Source of the DNA: Burkholderia singularis
Lineage (GTDB): Bacteria; Pseudomonadota; Gammaproteobacteria; Burkholderiales; Burkholderiaceae
NCBI RefSeq assembly: GCF_900176645.1
Contig: NZ_FXAN01000004.1
Span: forward strand, 1 to 64,000
Length of the DNA stretch: 64,000 nucleotides
Reading direction: 5' to 3'
This document shows, piece by piece, positions 27,206 to 35,694 of this stretch (position 1 is its first letter; each line of letters begins with the position of its first letter). The notes under the pieces are model-generated. The model ran no database searches. It was not told where the DNA came from and saw only the letters and a program-made list of their open reading frames with translations. Both the position numbers and the translations under genes were made by a program.

Positions 27206-27234
27206 CCAACCGGCAGAGGCCGGGCTTTATTCCC
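27206..27234 (-). promoter_or_regulatory. Predicted ECF promoter for the phosphoesterase-cupredoxin operon
   Basis: On the minus strand, GGGAATAAA (27234-27226), 13 bases, then CGGTTGG (27212-27206). The same -35 and the same spacing occur on the plus strand 31 bp away, before the sigma gene. The predicted leader to ATG 27171 is about 25-30 bases. Confidence 0.65.
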
Positions 27235-27265
27235 GGTTTATTTTTCATGTCCGGCCGTGCGGGAC

Positions 27266-27294
27266 GGGAATAAACTCGACGCACCTCCGGTATG
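27266..27294 (+). promoter_or_regulatory. Predicted ECF autoregulatory promoter
   Basis: GGGAATAAA (27266-27274), 13 bases, then CGGTATG (27288-27294). The leader to the sigma start at 27367 would be about 65 bases. It mirrors the divergent promoter at 27206-27234. Confidence 0.65.
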
Positions 27295-27366
27295 AGTTTC
27301 GAATGAGGCGGCTGGCGACAAGCGATTCGCCTTGCTGCGCGGATCGTGCGCCGGAAAGGGGGATGC

Positions 27367-28008
27367 GTGGACGAGGACGGTCGGCAGGTCGGCGGCAACG
27401 ACGCGGATAGCGCGGCGCGCAGCCTTCGGTTCCAGCAGCTCGCGCTGCCGCATCTGGATGCGGCGTACAACCTTGCCCGCTGGCTGTGCGGCAATTCGCT
27501 CGACGCCGACGACATCGTGCAGGAGGCGTTCATGCGCGCATTGCGCTTTTTCGATTCGTTTCGCGGCGACAGCGCCCGCCCGTGGCTGCTCGCGATCGTG
27601 CGGCACACATGGTATGACGAATGGCGCCGGCGCGCGTCGGCGCCGGAGGTGGCGGCATACGACGACGAGCGCGACGCGGTGGCGCCCGACGGCTGGGGCG
27701 TCGGCATCGACGATCCGCAGACGCTGCTGATCCGCGCGGAGGACGCGAGGCTCGTGCATGCCGCGCTCGAGCGTTTGCCGGCCGCGTATCGCGAGGTGCT
27801 GGTGCTGCGCGAGATGGAGGAGCTCAGCTATCGCGACATCGCGGCGATTGCGGGCGTGCCGGTCGGCACCGTGATGTCGAGGCTTGCGCGGGCCCGCGCG
27901 AAACTCGCTGGCGCGCTTGCCGGCGTGCGCGCGAATGAGGCGCGATTGGCGGGCTCGTGCGCCTCGGGGGCAGGCGGTGGGGCATCGGAGGCTGTCGATG
28001 GACTGTAA
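27367..28008 (+). CDS. ECF-type RNA polymerase sigma factor
   Basis: This 213-residue sigma factor has region 2 (NSLDADDIVQEAFMRALRFFDSFRG and RPWLLAIVRHTWYDEWRRR) and region 4 (LERLPAAYREVLVLREMEELSYRDIAAIAGVPVGTVMSRLARAR). I choose GTG 27367, which has AAGGGGGA at good spacing; GTG 27346 is in frame but lacks one. The stop overlaps the anti-sigma start by 11 bases. A matching promoter upstream suggests autoregulation. Confidence 0.93.
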   Translation: MDEDGRQVGGNDADSAARSLRFQQLALPHLDAAYNLARWLCGNSLDADDIVQEAFMRALRFFDSFRGDSARPWLLAIVRHTWYDEWRRRASAPEVAAYDDERDAVAPDGWGVGIDDPQTLLIRAEDARLVHAALERLPAAYREVLVLREMEELSYRDIAAIAGVPVGTVMSRLARARAKLAGALAGVRANEARLAGSCASGAGGGASEAVDGL

Positions 28009-28867
28009 CGAAACGCGCGCGCTGCTCGGCGCGGATCTCGATCGCGAATTGCCGCTGCTCGATGCGCGGCGCGTCGCGCGTCACCTCGACGGGTGCGCGT
28101 TGTGCCGTGGCGAGCGCGATGCGCTGGCGGCGCTCGGCCGCGCGGTGCAGCTTGCCGATTACCATCGCGCGCCGCCGGCGTTGTACGCGAAGATCGTTGC
28201 GTCGCTGCCGGGTGCCGATGCACGGGATGCACGGGCGTTGCGATCGCGGCTCGCTGCCGCGGCCGGAGTTGCGTCGCGCGTTTGGCAAGGGCTGCGCGGG
28301 CGCGCGCCGGTGAGCAGGGCGGCTCGCGATTTCACGCCGATGGCCGCCTTCGCGCCTGGCGCCGCGTGGCTGGCGGCCGCTGCGCTCGTCGCGGGCGCAG
28401 CCGCTGGTGTGGCGTTCACCGCGCACCGCGGCGCGGATGACGCGTTGGTCGCGGAGCTAGTGTCGAGCCACGTTCGCGCGGCGCTGTCCGGGCACGACAT
28501 CGACGTTGTGTCGACCGATCGGCATACGGTGAAGCCCTGGTTCAACGGCCGCCTCGACTATGCGCCGCCCGTCGTGGATCTCGCGTCGAGCGGCTTCACG
28601 CTCGCGGGGGGGCGGCTCGATTATGTCGGCGGTCGGCGGGTGGCGGTGCTGGTCTACCACTACCGGCGGCATGTCGTCGACGCTTATGTATTCCCGATGC
28701 AGGGCGGCTCGAGCAGCAGCGCCGATTCGGCCGTCGAGCAGGGTTATGCGCTGGCGCGCTGGTACGCGGGCGGCATGACGTGGTGGGCTGTCACGGATGC
28801 CGAGCCGGGCGCGCTTGCCGCGTTCCGCGCGGCCCTGGCGGCGAATCTGCCGCCTACGGGGCAGTAA
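27998..28867 (+). CDS. Membrane anti-sigma factor
   Basis: This 289-residue protein starts 11 bases inside the sigma gene, implying coupled translation. Its N-terminus has the zinc-binding anti-sigma signature H-x3-C-x2-C (His29, Cys33, Cys36 in RHLDGCALC). A single membrane segment lies at about 121-141. The C-terminal 145 residues would be periplasmic and contain two PxxDLASSGFTLAGGRLDYVGG-like strands typical of ChrR/RsiW-type transmembrane anti-sigmas. It should hold the sigma factor at the membrane until an envelope signal appears. Confidence 0.9.
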   Translation: MDCNETRALLGADLDRELPLLDARRVARHLDGCALCRGERDALAALGRAVQLADYHRAPPALYAKIVASLPGADARDARALRSRLAAAAGVASRVWQGLRGRAPVSRAARDFTPMAAFAPGAAWLAAAALVAGAAAGVAFTAHRGADDALVAELVSSHVRAALSGHDIDVVSTDRHTVKPWFNGRLDYAPPVVDLASSGFTLAGGRLDYVGGRRVAVLVYHYRRHVVDAYVFPMQGGSSSSADSAVEQGYALARWYAGGMTWWAVTDAEPGALAAFRAALAANLPPTGQ

Positions 28868-29004
28868 CGGTCGCGCGGGCGCCGGATCGCAGCGCATTAA
28901 CTGGGGACACAATATAGACGGTTGCCCGGGCGCGGCAAGCGTCGGCCTGCGGCTGCCAAGTCTTTGAAAACATGGCCGAAACCGACGGAAAATCAATGTA
29001 AGTC

Positions 29005-29033
29005 TTGTGCGGCCGCTTCAATCAGGTTACACT
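29005..29033 (+). promoter_or_regulatory. Predicted promoter of the rpsF operon
   Basis: TTGTGC (29005-29010) and TACACT (29028-29033) are separated by 17 bases, about 67 bases before the rpsF ATG. Confidence 0.5.
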
Positions 29034-29099
29034 TTCCGGCTTCTCACTTGCCACACCGGTTCAGACGCCCGGGTGGCTTCTATCCACAAGGAGTGTGTA

Positions 29100-29474
29100 A
29101 TGCGTCATTACGAAATCGTCTTCATCGTGCACCCCGATCAGAGCGAGCAAGTGCCCGCGATGATCGAGCGTTACAAGACCACGATCACGTCGCACGGCGG
29201 CCAGATCCACCGTGTCGAAGACTGGGGCCGCCGCCAACTGGCCTACATGATCGAGAAACTCGCTAAGGCTCACTACGTCTGCATGAACATCGAGTGCGAC
29301 CAGGCGACGCTCGACGAACTCGAACACGCGTTCAAGTTCAACGACGCCGTGCTGCGTCACCTCATCGTCAAGATGAAGAAGGCCGAAACCGGCCCGTCGC
29401 CGATGATGAAGGAAGTTCAGCGCGAAGAAGCCAAGAAGGCGGCTGCTGCTCAGCCGACCGAAGCGCAGGCTTAA
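29100..29474 (+). CDS. rpsF: 30S ribosomal protein S6
   Basis: This 124-residue protein is S6, which pairs with S18 on the 30S platform. The start [19 protein letters not shown] and the central [19 protein letters not shown] are diagnostic. The C-terminal tail ([23 protein letters not shown]) is longer and Ala-rich as in other beta-proteobacteria. ATG 29100 follows AAGGAG. It heads the rpsF-priB-rpsR-rplI operon. Confidence 0.97.
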   Translation: MRHYEIVFIVHPDQSEQVPAMIERYKTTITSHGGQIHRVEDWGRRQLAYMIEKLAKAHYVCMNIECDQATLDELEHAFKFNDAVLRHLIVKMKKAETGPSPMMKEVQREEAKKAAAAQPTEAQA

Positions 29475-29508
29475 CGTATCTCAAGCCATCAAGGAGCGCG
29501 TCGCTTTC

Positions 29509-29808
29509 GTGAACAGGCTGCAACTGACGGCGAGCGTCGTCGAGCGTGAACCGGTGCGGTACACCCCCGCCGGCGTTCCGATCGCCAGCGCCACGTTGCA
29601 GCACAAGACCGAAGTCGTCGAAGCAGGCATCGCCCGGCAGGTCGAATTGACGATCCCGGCCGTGGCGGCAGGCGAGGCGAGCGGCAAGCTGGAAAGCTGC
29701 GAGATGGGCGTCGAGACGCTCTTCACCGGCTTTCTCGCGAAAAAGAGCCGCAACGCGAGAACCTTGGTGTTTCACATCACAGCATTGCAGGACATTGGAA
29801 AGGACTGA
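29509..29808 (+). CDS. priB: Primosomal replication protein N
   Basis: This 99-residue OB-fold protein is PriB, which binds single-stranded DNA and links PriA to DnaT during replication restart. It starts with GTG 29509 ([23 protein letters not shown]), with AAGGAG 12 bases upstream. The conserved IASATLQH and the closing LVFHITALQ also match. Location between rpsF and rpsR is the usual one in beta- and gamma-proteobacteria and supports the call. Confidence 0.94.
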
Positions 29809-29810
29809 AC

Positions 29811-30086
29811 ATGGCCCGCCCCACTGGTAAAAAATTCGACAAGCGTCGTCAGCAGCAAAACCCGCTCTTCAAGCGCAAGAAGTTCTGCCGCTTCACGGCA
29901 GCCGGCGTCGAGCAGATCGACTACAAGGACACCGAAACGCTGAAGGACTTCATCGGCGAAAACGGCAAGATCACGCCGGCGCGCCTGACGGGTACGAAGG
30001 CCCACTATCAGCGCCAGCTCGATACGGCGATCAAGCGCGCGCGTTTCCTTGCGCTTTTGCCGTACACCGATCAGCACAAGGCGTAA
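29811..30086 (+). CDS. rpsR: 30S ribosomal protein S18
   Basis: This 91-residue S18 starts two bases after the priB stop. The conserved core is [35 protein letters not shown] and [14 protein letters not shown]. It binds S6 on the small-subunit platform. The N-terminal basic extension ([18 protein letters not shown]) is typical for this clade. Confidence 0.97.
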
Positions 30087-30113
30087 TCAGGCGACGCAAT
30101 AAGGAGAATTCGA

Positions 30114-30566
30114 ATGCAAATCATTCTGTTGGAAAAAGTCGCCAATCTGGGCAACCTCGGCGATATCGTCAAGGTCAAGGACGGTTACGCGCGTAACTTC
30201 CTGATTCCGAACCGCAAGGCGCGCCGCGCGACGAAGGACGCGATCGCCGAATTCGAAGTCCGCCGCGCGGAACTCGAAAAGGTCGCTGCCGAAAAGCTGG
30301 CGGCCGCGCAAGCGGTTGGCGAGAAGCTGGGCGGTCAGACGTTCGAAATCACGCAGAAGTCGGGCGTCGACGGCCGTCTGTTCGGCTCGGTCACGAACGC
30401 TGACGTTGCGGAACTGCTGAAAAAGGCAGGCTACGATGTCGAGAAGGCGCAGGTTCGCATGCCGGAAGGCCCGCTGAAGATGATCGGCGAGCATGGCGTG
30501 CAAGTCGCGCTGCACACGGACGTCGTCGTCGACGTCACGATCAACGTGATCGGCGATCACGCGTAA
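30114..30566 (+). CDS. rplI: 50S ribosomal protein L9
   Basis: This 150-residue L9 has the N-terminal 23S-binding domain ([32 protein letters not shown]), a long connecting helix rich in Glu, Lys and Ala, and the C-terminal domain ([25 protein letters not shown]). It is the last gene before a strong terminator at 30607. An AAGGAG ribosome site precedes ATG 30114. Confidence 0.97.
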   Translation: MQIILLEKVANLGNLGDIVKVKDGYARNFLIPNRKARRATKDAIAEFEVRRAELEKVAAEKLAAAQAVGEKLGGQTFEITQKSGVDGRLFGSVTNADVAELLKKAGYDVEKAQVRMPEGPLKMIGEHGVQVALHTDVVVDVTINVIGDHA

Positions 30567-30606
30567 CAACGCGTGTCCTCTCCGGGCGGCGCCTGCCGCT
30601 CGACAT

Positions 30607-30645
30607 AAAGGGCAGGGGCCTGGGCAACCGGTTCCTGCCTTTTTT
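30607..30645 (+). terminator. Terminator of the rpsF-rplI operon
   Basis: AAAGGGCAGG (from 30607) pairs with CCTGCCTTTTTT (30634-30645) around a 17-base loop. Confidence 0.8.
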
Positions 30646-30711
30646 CGTTCCACGGGCGCCGGCACGGCCCCGGCTGGCGGAGCTGCGTCTATTTCGCGAT
30701 AATCCCAACCC

Positions 30712-32094
30712 ATGAACGCGCCTCAAGATCCCCAAATCGAATCGCTGAAAGTCCCGCCGCACTCGATCGAGGCCGAGCAGTCCGTGCTGGGCGGACTGCT
30801 GCTCGACAACGGCGCATGGGACCGGATCGCCGATTTCCTGTCGCAGAGCGATTTCTACCGGTACGACCATCGCGTCATCTTCGAACACATCGGCCGCCTG
30901 ATCGCGACGACTCGCCCGGCCGACGTCGTGACCGTCTACGAGGCGCTGACGACGTCCGGCAAGGCCGAAGAGGTGGGCGGGCTCGCGTACCTGAACGCGC
31001 TGGCGCAGAATACGCCGAGCGCGGCGAACATCCGCCGCTATGCGGAAATCGTGCGCGATCGCGCGGTGCTGCGCCGTCTCGTGTCTGTCGCCGACGAAAT
31101 CTCGGCCGACGCATTCAATCCGCAAGGCCGGGAAGTTCGCCAATTGCTCGACGAGGCCGAGGCGAAGGTGTTCTCGATTGCCGAGGACGGCGCGCGCGGC
31201 ACGCAAGGCTTCCTCGAGATCGGACCGCTGCTTACGCAGGTGGTCGAGCGGATCGACACTCTTTACCACACCGCGAATCCGAGCGACGTGACCGGCACAC
31301 CGACGGGCTTCGTCGATCTGGACCGTATGACGTCCGGGATGCACGGCGGCGAGCTGATCATCGTCGCGGGGCGCCCGTCGATGGGTAAGACCGCGTTCTC
31401 GATGAATATTGGCGAATACGTCGCCGTCGAATACGGGCTGCCGGTTGCGGTGTTTTCGATGGAAATGCCGGGCACGCAACTCGTGATGCGGATGCTCGGC
31501 TCGGTTGGCCGGCTCGACCAGCACCGGATGCGCACCGGCCGCCTGAGCGACGAGGATTGGCCGAAGCTCACGCACGCGGTGCAAAAAATGAGCGAGGCGC
31601 AACTGTTCATCGACGAGACGGGCGGCCTGAATCCGATGGAATTGCGCTCGCGGGCGCGCCGGCTCGCGCGTCAATGCGGCAAGCTCGGGCTGATCATCGT
31701 CGACTATCTGCAACTGATGACGGGCTCGTCGCAAGGCGAGAATCGCGCGACCGAAATCTCGGAAATTTCGCGATCGCTGAAGAGTCTCGCGAAAGAACTC
31801 GATGTGCCGGTGATTGCGCTGTCGCAGTTGAATCGAGGGCTGGAGCAACGGCCGAACAAACGGCCGGTGATGTCGGACTTGCGCGAATCGGGCGCTATCG
31901 AGCAGGACGCGGACGTGATCCTGTTCATTTACCGCGACGAGGTTTATAACCCGGACAGCCCCGACAAAGGCACGGCCGAAATCATTATCGGCAAGCAGCG
32001 TAACGGGCCGATCGGGCCCGTTCGGCTCACGTTCCTGGGGCAATATACGAAGTTTGACAATTTTGCGGGTGCGCAAAATTTCTACGGCGAGTAG
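30712..32094 (+). CDS. dnaB: Replicative DNA helicase DnaB
   Basis: This 460-residue RecA-fold helicase unwinds DNA ahead of the replisome as a hexamer. The N-terminal domain (PPHSIEAEQSVLGGLLLDN) recruits primase. The C-terminal ATPase has Walker A GRPSMGKTAF at about 221-230, Walker B LIIVDYLQLM and the arginine-finger region NRGLEQRPNKRPVMSDLRESGAIEQDADVI. The length is normal and no intein is present. It follows the ribosomal operon terminator, so it likely has its own promoter; GATAAT lies close to the ATG. Confidence 0.97.
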   Translation: MNAPQDPQIESLKVPPHSIEAEQSVLGGLLLDNGAWDRIADFLSQSDFYRYDHRVIFEHIGRLIATTRPADVVTVYEALTTSGKAEEVGGLAYLNALAQNTPSAANIRRYAEIVRDRAVLRRLVSVADEISADAFNPQGREVRQLLDEAEAKVFSIAEDGARGTQGFLEIGPLLTQVVERIDTLYHTANPSDVTGTPTGFVDLDRMTSGMHGGELIIVAGRPSMGKTAFSMNIGEYVAVEYGLPVAVFSMEMPGTQLVMRMLGSVGRLDQHRMRTGRLSDEDWPKLTHAVQKMSEAQLFIDETGGLNPMELRSRARRLARQCGKLGLIIVDYLQLMTGSSQGENRATEISEISRSLKSLAKELDVPVIALSQLNRGLEQRPNKRPVMSDLRESGAIEQDADVILFIYRDEVYNPDSPDKGTAEIIIGKQRNGPIGPVRLTFLGQYTKFDNFAGAQNFYGE

Positions 32095-32242
32095 CGCCGG
32101 ATGTAAACCCCTCGTGAGCAAAACGTTGTATCCCGTTGTCGTCCGGGCGGACTTGTGTGATCGAACGCTTCGCGGGAACCGGTAAAACAGTACAATGTCG
32201 CCGGTTTTTGTGACAGCTGTTTGACCATTTTCCAGGAATCCC

Positions 32243-32869
32243 ATGTTCGGTCGATTCATGCCCACCGAGGGCAAGTTCTTTGAAATTTTCAACGCGCACG
32301 CGAATTACATCGTCTCCGGCGGACGCGAGCTCGAACTCCTGATCGACAATCTCGCGGACGCCGAGATTCACAAGCAAAACGTGCAGAAGGCCGAGAAAGC
32401 GGCCGACAAGCTCACGCACGAAGCGATCGACTTGTTGCACAAGACGTTCATCACGCCGCTCGATCGCGACGAAATCCACAAGCTGATCACGACGATGGAT
32501 GACATTCTCGATCTGATGGAGGACGTCGCGACGGCCGTGTCGCTTTACGACGTGCAGGCTGTCACGTCGGAGGCCAGCCAGCTTGCGCATATCGTCACGA
32601 AGGCCGCGCAGCACGTGCAGGAAGCGGTCGCGATGTTGTCGGACATGAAGCAGTCGAGCCAGATTCTGAAAGCGTGCGAGGAAATCGATCGCTGGGAGTC
32701 CGAAGGAGATCGCGTGCTGCGTGCGGCGATGTCGAAACTCTTTCGCGAGGAAGACGATGTCAAGACGCTGATCAAGCTGAAGGCGATCTACGAATTGCTC
32801 GAAGAGATCACCGACAAGTGCGAGGATGTCGCGAACATCATCGAAGGCATCGTGCTGGAAAACGCCTGA
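32243..32869 (+). CDS. DUF47 PhoU-like phosphate transport accessory protein
   Basis: This 208-residue all-helical protein belongs to the DUF47/TIGR00153 family. Its helices contain the E/DxxxD-rich pattern seen in PhoU (DREEIHKLITTMDDILDLMEDVAT-like and CEEIDRWESEGDRVLRAAMSKLF). Members are encoded next to Pit transporters and are thought to regulate them. Here the pit gene begins 10 bases after the stop. A TACAAT -10 candidate lies at 32191-32196. Confidence 0.9.
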   Translation: MFGRFMPTEGKFFEIFNAHANYIVSGGRELELLIDNLADAEIHKQNVQKAEKAADKLTHEAIDLLHKTFITPLDRDEIHKLITTMDDILDLMEDVATAVSLYDVQAVTSEASQLAHIVTKAAQHVQEAVAMLSDMKQSSQILKACEEIDRWESEGDRVLRAAMSKLFREEDDVKTLIKLKAIYELLEEITDKCEDVANIIEGIVLENA

Positions 32870-32879
32870 GCGGATCACG

Positions 32880-33890
32880 ATGCATTCGATACAACTCGCT
32901 TTGTGGGCTGTCGCGGCGCTCGTGCTCGTCGCACTCGTGTTCGATTTCATGAATGGCTTTCACGACGCCGCGAACTCGATCGCGACTGTCGTGTCGACCG
33001 GGGTGCTCAAGCCTCAGCAGGCCGTCGTATTCGCGGCCACGTTCAACGTCATCGCTTATTTCATCTTCCATCTGAAGGTTGCGCAGACCGTCGGCAAGGG
33101 CACGATCGATGCGAGCATCGTCGATCACTACGTCGTGTTCGGCGCGCTCTTCGGCGCGATCGGCTGGAACATCATCACTTGGTACTACGGCATTCCGTCG
33201 AGTTCGTCGCATGCGCTGATCGGCGGGCTCGTCGGCGCCGCGGTGTCGAAGTCGGGCTGGGCGTCGCTCAACGTCGATGGATTGATGAAGACGGTCGCGT
33301 TCATCTTCATTTCGCCGCTGCTTGGCTTCGTGCTCGGGTCGTTGTTCATGCTCGGCGTCTCATGGCTGTATTTCAGGACCGCGCCAAGCAAGGTCGACCG
33401 GCGCTTCAGGCGCTTGCAACTGCTATCGGCAAGCCTGTACAGCCTCGGCCACGGCGGCAACGACGCGCAGAAGACGATCGGCATTATCTGGATGCTCCTG
33501 ATCGCGTCCGGTTACGCGTCGGCCACGGCCGATGCGCCGCCGGTCTGGGTGATCGGCGCGTGCTACCTGTCGATGGGGCTCGGCACGCTGTTCGGCGGAT
33601 GGCGGATCGTCCGCACGATGGGGCAAAAGATCACCAAGCTCAAGCCGGTGGGTGGATTTTGCGCGGAGACGGGCGGCGCCGTGACGCTGTTCATCGCGTC
33701 GTGGTTGGGAATTCCGGTGTCGACGACGCATACGATTACCGGCGCGATTGTGGGCGTGGGCGCGACGCGCAAGCTGTCGGCGGTGCGCTGGGGCGTCGCG
33801 GGCAACATCGTGTGGGCGTGGGTGCTGACTATTCCTGCGTCGGCGCTGATTGCGGCTGTCGGCTGGTGGATTGGGCATCGGGTGTTTTGA
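32880..33890 (+). CDS. pit: Low-affinity phosphate transporter (PiT family)
   Basis: This 336-residue inner-membrane symporter has about ten membrane segments and both copies of the PHO-4 signature: FDFMNGFHDAANSIATVVSTGVL near the N-terminus and LGHGGNDAQKTIG in the middle. It moves metal-phosphate with protons. ATG 32880 fits the short spacing from the DUF47 gene, and the two form an operon ended by the hairpin at 33944. Confidence 0.93.
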   Translation: MHSIQLALWAVAALVLVALVFDFMNGFHDAANSIATVVSTGVLKPQQAVVFAATFNVIAYFIFHLKVAQTVGKGTIDASIVDHYVVFGALFGAIGWNIITWYYGIPSSSSHALIGGLVGAAVSKSGWASLNVDGLMKTVAFIFISPLLGFVLGSLFMLGVSWLYFRTAPSKVDRRFRRLQLLSASLYSLGHGGNDAQKTIGIIWMLLIASGYASATADAPPVWVIGACYLSMGLGTLFGGWRIVRTMGQKITKLKPVGGFCAETGGAVTLFIASWLGIPVSTTHTITGAIVGVGATRKLSAVRWGVAGNIVWAWVLTIPASALIAAVGWWIGHRVF

Positions 33891-33943
33891 GCCCCGATGC
33901 GCGGCGTCCGAAGCCGCGATAAAGCGAACGTGGAGCACACGCG

Positions 33944-33982
33944 ATGCGCCGCATGCCACTCTGGCTGCGGCGCATTGTTTTT
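33944..33982 (+). terminator. Terminator after pit
   Basis: ATGCGCCGC (33944-33952) pairs with GCGGCGCAT (33967-33975) with a 14-base loop, followed by TGTTTTT. The rest of the 319-base gap to 34210 shows nothing recognisable. Confidence 0.75.
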
Positions 33983-34209
33983 AGGCCGGCGCGAAGCAAA
34001 GCCGCGCATCGTGATGGCGCGGGAGCGGCCCTGCGCCGCGCAAGCCGCCGGCGTGCGGGCGGATTTGATTACGGGCTTGGCGGCGCGGGCGAACGGCCGT
34101 TTCGACGCATGTCGTAACTTTGGCGTTGACGATCGCATGCGTTTGGCCGGAACGGCAGTGCGCCGCTAAATGGCTGCGCCCTGGGGAGGCGCCATGCATC
34201 CGGCGCTAA

Positions 34210-35454
34210 TCAGTAGCTGCCGTTCGCGAAACGGGCGATCGGATCGTCGTGCGTGCCGGGGGCAGCGGCACCCGACGGCCCGGCCGCTGTCGACGCGCGT
34301 AGCACCTGCGCGCTACCCGGCGCGGCAAGCCGCGCCTGGCGGGCGGCGGCGCGCGCAGTGGGCGGGGGCGGCTCGAATGCATCGGCGGCGTCGATCGGAT
34401 CGGCAGGCGCCGAAGGGCGGACGGCGGTTATCGTGGCGCTGCCTGCGGCCGGCGCATACGCACGCGATGGAGCGTCATCCGGATCGACTGATGCGGCCGC
34501 CGCGTCTATCGCCCCTGCCGCCCGGGCTTGCTGCTGCGCAGCGGACATCGCCGACGGCGGCGGCTCGTAAGGGTCGGCGGATGCGGCGGCCGTCGCGGCG
34601 CCCGCGAGACGGGCTGGCGGGGCTGCATCGGGCTGATTCGCCACGTAGGCAGGCGCGCCGGTCGCAGCCGGGCGCGCCGGTGCAGCGGCGTTTGCCGCAT
34701 AAGCCGGTGCGGCGGCGCGCGCGTTGGTTGGCGCGGCCGCATTCGTCGCCGCGAACACAGGCGGCGCTTCATTTGCCGCAGGGCTGCGCGAACGGACCGG
34801 CGCGTTCGTGTTTGCCGCATAGGCAGCCGGCGCGGCGGCCGGGCCCGCGCGCTGCGTCACGTCAGGTTGCCGGCCGGCTTGATAAGTGGGCGCATCGAAC
34901 GGAGCCGGCTTTGCCTTTGCCGATGCGACACGGCGAATTCCGTCGAAGCGCTTCGCCCAATACGGGTTCGTCAGATAATCCAGCCGCACGGTGCCGCCCG
35001 TCGACGGCGCATTCACGAACCGGAGCTTGCCGACATAGATGCCGACATGCGAATGAGGCCGGCCGGATGTGTTGAAAAAGATCAGATCGCCGGGCGCGAT
35101 GCCGTCTGGCTCGATCGAATCGCCGACCGCGCTCATGTCGGCCGTCGTGCGGGGCAGGCTGACGTTCGCGGCGCGGTCGACGACATAACGCACGAGCCCG
35201 CTGCAGTCGAAGCCGCTTTCGGGCGTGTTGCCTCCCCACCGGTACGGAACGCCGACGAGGCTCATCGCCTGGATCGAGATTTCCTCGCGGCCGACGCTAT
35301 GGTCGACGAAATTGGGGAAGCCGCGCGGCGGCGCATACGCACGCGGCGTGGTGATCGACATGCCGGAGGACGACGGGCGCGAAGTTTTCTGCGGCGCGCC
35401 CGCGCAGGCGGCAAGCAATGAGACGACGAGGGCGGACAGCGTGAGACGCAGCAT
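34210..35454 (-). CDS. NlpC/P60 lipoprotein with a long disordered tail
   Basis: This 414-residue protein has a lipoprotein signal (LLAACAG, Cys17) and an NlpC/P60 cysteine-peptidase domain at about 58-175: YRWGGNTPESGFDCSGLVRYV with nucleophile Cys85, SHVGIYVGKLRFV with His137, and Asn149 as the likely third polar residue. Such enzymes cut peptide stems in peptidoglycan. The last 230 residues are Ala/Pro-rich with repeated PAYAAN-like units and are probably disordered. I use ATG 35454, where the signal sequence begins. Confidence 0.9.
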   Translation of the reverse strand: MLRLTLSALVVSLLAACAGAPQKTSRPSSSGMSITTPRAYAPPRGFPNFVDHSVGREEISIQAMSLVGVPYRWGGNTPESGFDCSGLVRYVVDRAANVSLPRTTADMSAVGDSIEPDGIAPGDLIFFNTSGRPHSHVGIYVGKLRFVNAPSTGGTVRLDYLTNPYWAKRFDGIRRVASAKAKPAPFDAPTYQAGRQPDVTQRAGPAAAPAAYAANTNAPVRSRSPAANEAPPVFAATNAAAPTNARAAAPAYAANAAAPARPAATGAPAYVANQPDAAPPARLAGAATAAASADPYEPPPSAMSAAQQQARAAGAIDAAAASVDPDDAPSRAYAPAAGSATITAVRPSAPADPIDAADAFEPPPPTARAAARQARLAAPGSAQVLRASTAAGPSGAAAPGTHDDPIARFANGSY

Positions 35455-35620
35455 CGGAAGCGGGCGAACGCGCGGCGCTCGCCTTTCGCATGACAACGGG
35501 ATATTGCGATGGTAGTCGGTGTGGCGGGGCTTTCGCAAGAATTCTTGAGAAATTACTTTAAGTTACACGCATAAGCGTGGTATCTGATGGACGATTCGCC
35601 CGATCGAAATTCGACCCTCA

Positions 35621-35655
35621 AATAAAAACGGCGCCCGGCCATGCCGGACGCCGTT
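35621..35655 (-). terminator. Terminator after the PIN-PhoH gene
   Basis: On the minus strand the arms at 35643-35655 and 35627-35639 pair with one mismatch (AACGGCGTCCGGC with GCCGGGCGCCGTT), followed by TTTATTT. Confidence 0.8.
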
Positions 35656-35694
35656 GCGCGCATCGGCCGCATCGAGCGGCGCTTTGCGCGGGCG

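Noticed and set aside
33897-34169. Small Cys-containing open frame between pit and the NlpC gene
   Set aside because: It overlaps the pit terminator hairpin and shows no domain or ribosome site.
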